A DNA stretch of 64,000 nucleotides from Pseudomonas sp. efr-133-TYG-5 (GTDB lineage Bacteria > Pseudomonadota > Gammaproteobacteria > Pseudomonadales > Pseudomonadaceae), in contig NZ_JARVSM010000010.1 of NCBI RefSeq assembly GCF_030209175.1, forward strand, positions 248,001 through 312,000. The letters are read 5' to 3'. This document shows, piece after piece, positions 62,655 through 64,000 of the stretch. Position 1 is the stretch's first letter, and every line of letters starts with the position of its first letter. The notes under the pieces were generated by a model. It ran no database searches. It saw only the letters and a list, made by a program, of their open reading frames with translations, and was not told where the DNA came from. A program made the position numbers and the translations under genes.

Positions 62655-64000
62655 ATGATTTCGGCCATGCAAGGACGTTTTGCCAACCTCGGTATGGCAA
62701 AAAAACTGGGTATCGGGTTTGTGCTGGTACTGCTCTTGACCGCGTTGGTGGCAGCCATCGGTGTCTGGTCCCTGCAAACCATCAGTCAGCGCTTCGACGG
62801 CCTCAAGCAGATGTCCTCGCTCAACAGCGGTTTGCTCAAGGTGAGATTGCTGGAGCAGGACTATGCCCTGCACGGCAACCCGAAAACCGCCGATGCCCTG
62901 CACGAAGGGGTGGACGGGCTGATTGCCCTGGCCAACCAGCTCAAGGCGCAATCCTCGGCGAATGTGCCGGTGATGAACGATGTCGAGCAGTCGCTGGGCG
63001 CGTACCGCAAGGCGTTCGATGAGTTCGTCTCGCTGACCCAGGCCAAGGATCTGGCGCTGGAAATGGCCAGTTGGTCGGTGTCCAGCGTGGCCAACAACCT
63101 TGACGTATTGCAGGCCGGGCTGGCGGACGACGGTGCGTATACCCTGAAGGACACCGAAGGCAAGGATGGCGCGCAGTTTATCGAGCAAGCCAGCCAGGTC
63201 AGCCAGGTTTCCCGGCTGATGCTGCAAGCCATGAACGAAGCACGTGTGCGCCTGGATCAAAGCCGCAAGGGCGATGCCGACAGCGCCGGCAAAGGCAATA
63301 TCGAGCAGGCGGCGCAGGCCCAGGCGCAGGCCGAACAGTTGAAGTCGACCGTCAAGGACGAGGGTTACCTGACCGTGCTCAACGAGGTGTCCGGGCATAT
63401 CGCCGGGTTCAACGACAAACTCGCCGAGTACACCGGGTTGCTGGCGCAGGAAAAAACCGTCTACGAGCAATTGCATCAGCGCGCTGCCGAAGTGGTGGAG
63501 CGGGTCGATCAGGCCTATGTCGCGCAGGACGCGGCGATGCAGGCCGAACTGAAAAAGAACTCGGTGCTGATTATCGGCTCGTCGGCGCTGGCGCTGCTGG
63601 TCGGCTTGATTGCGGCATGGCTGATTACTCGCTTGATCGTCGCGCCATTGCGCAGCGTGATCGAGGTTGCGCAGCGGATTGCTGGCGGTGACTTGAGCGC
63701 TACGATCGAAGTGAACCGACGCGACGAGATCGGCCAGTTGATGCTGGCCATGCAGCAGATGGGCGCGGGGTTGAGCACCATCGTCAGCGGTTTGCAGGCC
63801 GGTATCGAGCAACTGGCAAGCTCGGCGCAATCGCTGTCGGCGGTAACCGAACAGACCAACCTCGAAGTCAGCAGCCAGAAGGAAGAAACCGAGCAGGTCG
63901 CCACGGCCATGAACCAGATGACTGCGACCGTGCATGATGTCGCGCGTAATGCCGAAGAGGCGGCGCTGGCGGCGCAGACCGCCGATGACAAGGTCGAGAG
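62655..64000 (+). CDS. Methyl-accepting chemotaxis protein (truncated at window end)
   Basis: First 448 codons; continues past the window. A membrane helix at about 18-38 is followed by a large all-helical periplasmic domain of about 250 residues (40-290), like the helical bimodular (HBM) sensor of McpS-type receptors. A second helix at about 306-325 precedes HAMP (VAPLRSVIEVAQRIAGGDLSA) and the start of the methylation helix (SQKEETEQVATAMNQM). Ligand unknown; McpS-type HBM receptors sense TCA-cycle acids. Confidence 0.9.
   Translation, partial: MISAMQGRFANLGMAKKLGIGFVLVLLLTALVAAIGVWSLQTISQRFDGLKQMSSLNSGLLKVRLLEQDYALHGNPKTADALHEGVDGLIALANQLKAQSSANVPVMNDVEQSLGAYRKAFDEFVSLTQAKDLALEMASWSVSSVANNLDVLQAGLADDGAYTLKDTEGKDGAQFIEQASQVSQVSRLMLQAMNEARVRLDQSRKGDADSAGKGNIEQAAQAQAQAEQLKSTVKDEGYLTVLNEVSGHIAGFNDKLAEYTGLLAQEKTVYEQLHQRAAEVVERVDQAYVAQDAAMQAELKKNSVLIIGSSALALLVGLIAAWLITRLIVAPLRSVIEVAQRIAGGDLSATIEVNRRDEIGQLMLAMQQMGAGLSTIVSGLQAGIEQLASSAQSLSAVTEQTNLEVSSQKEETEQVATAMNQMTATVHDVARNAEEAALAAQTADDKVE

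Overview
The window is a stretch of chromosome from a fluorescent Pseudomonas, most likely the P. fluorescens group. The grounds are high GC with strongly GC-ending codons, gene contents and orders recalled from other pseudomonads (oprH-phoP-phoQ; ldhA-gacS-two-component pair-cysM-rlmD-relA-mazG; fabB-fabA-hybrid kinase; gpsA to the acyl-CoA ligase), sigma-54 promoters in front of flgB and dctA, and many short REP doublets between genes. No rRNA, tRNA, CRISPR array, prophage or insertion sequence was found. Nearly every long reading frame opposite a real gene is a GC-driven shadow.

Layout. 0-7 kb: flagellar rod/hook operon flgBCDE behind a sigma-54 promoter, then nrdA (class Ia ribonucleotide reductase large chain) on the other strand with a long regulated leader. 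7-10 kb: an OmpR-type two-component pair, a Sfp/PcpS phosphopantetheinyl transferase and a secreted dienelactone-hydrolase-like protein. 11-14 kb: oprH-phoP-phoQ with a three-fold PhoP-type direct repeat. 14-18 kb: an AraC-type regulator, dctA with a sigma-54 promoter and two enhancer-like palindromes, and a CaiB/BaiF CoA-transferase. 18-26 kb: housekeeping and small genes (sprT, Yip1-like protein, ttcA, Tag-like glycosylase, DUF2069, wrbA-like, arsC-like, TlpA-like and META lipoproteins, zinc-ribbon protein, ldhA). 26-32 kb: gacS, a PirRS-like pair and a DUF1016/PDDEXK nuclease-like gene. 32-39 kb: cysM, rlmD, relA, mazG, a DUF2058 protein and a 62-residue protein. 39-46 kb: fabAB, then a tight three-gene operon encoding a TonB-dependent receptor, a periplasmic binding protein and a hybrid histidine kinase. 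46-54 kb: gpsA, a DUF4389 protein, a frameshifted sixA, acyl-CoA ligase, thioesterase, two alpha/beta hydrolases, a DUF4892 protein and an AI-2E-family permease. 55-64 kb: a six-EF-hand protein, another two-component pair, pyrF, an MDR oxidoreductase, an SDR, a MocR-type regulator and the first 448 codons of a chemoreceptor.

The region is rich in signalling: five two-component systems or kinases, including GacS and a likely PA1611-type kinase, both tied to the Gac/Rsm switch in P. aeruginosa. The strongest candidate for an under-described system is the receptor/binding-protein/kinase operon at 41.5-46.4 kb. Its genes overlap or abut and no ABC permease is present, so it looks like a ligand-sensing relay rather than a transporter. 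Other points of interest are a two-base frameshift in sixA, absence of flgF next to flgE and of nrdB next to nrdA, and several uncatalogued operator-like palindromes.
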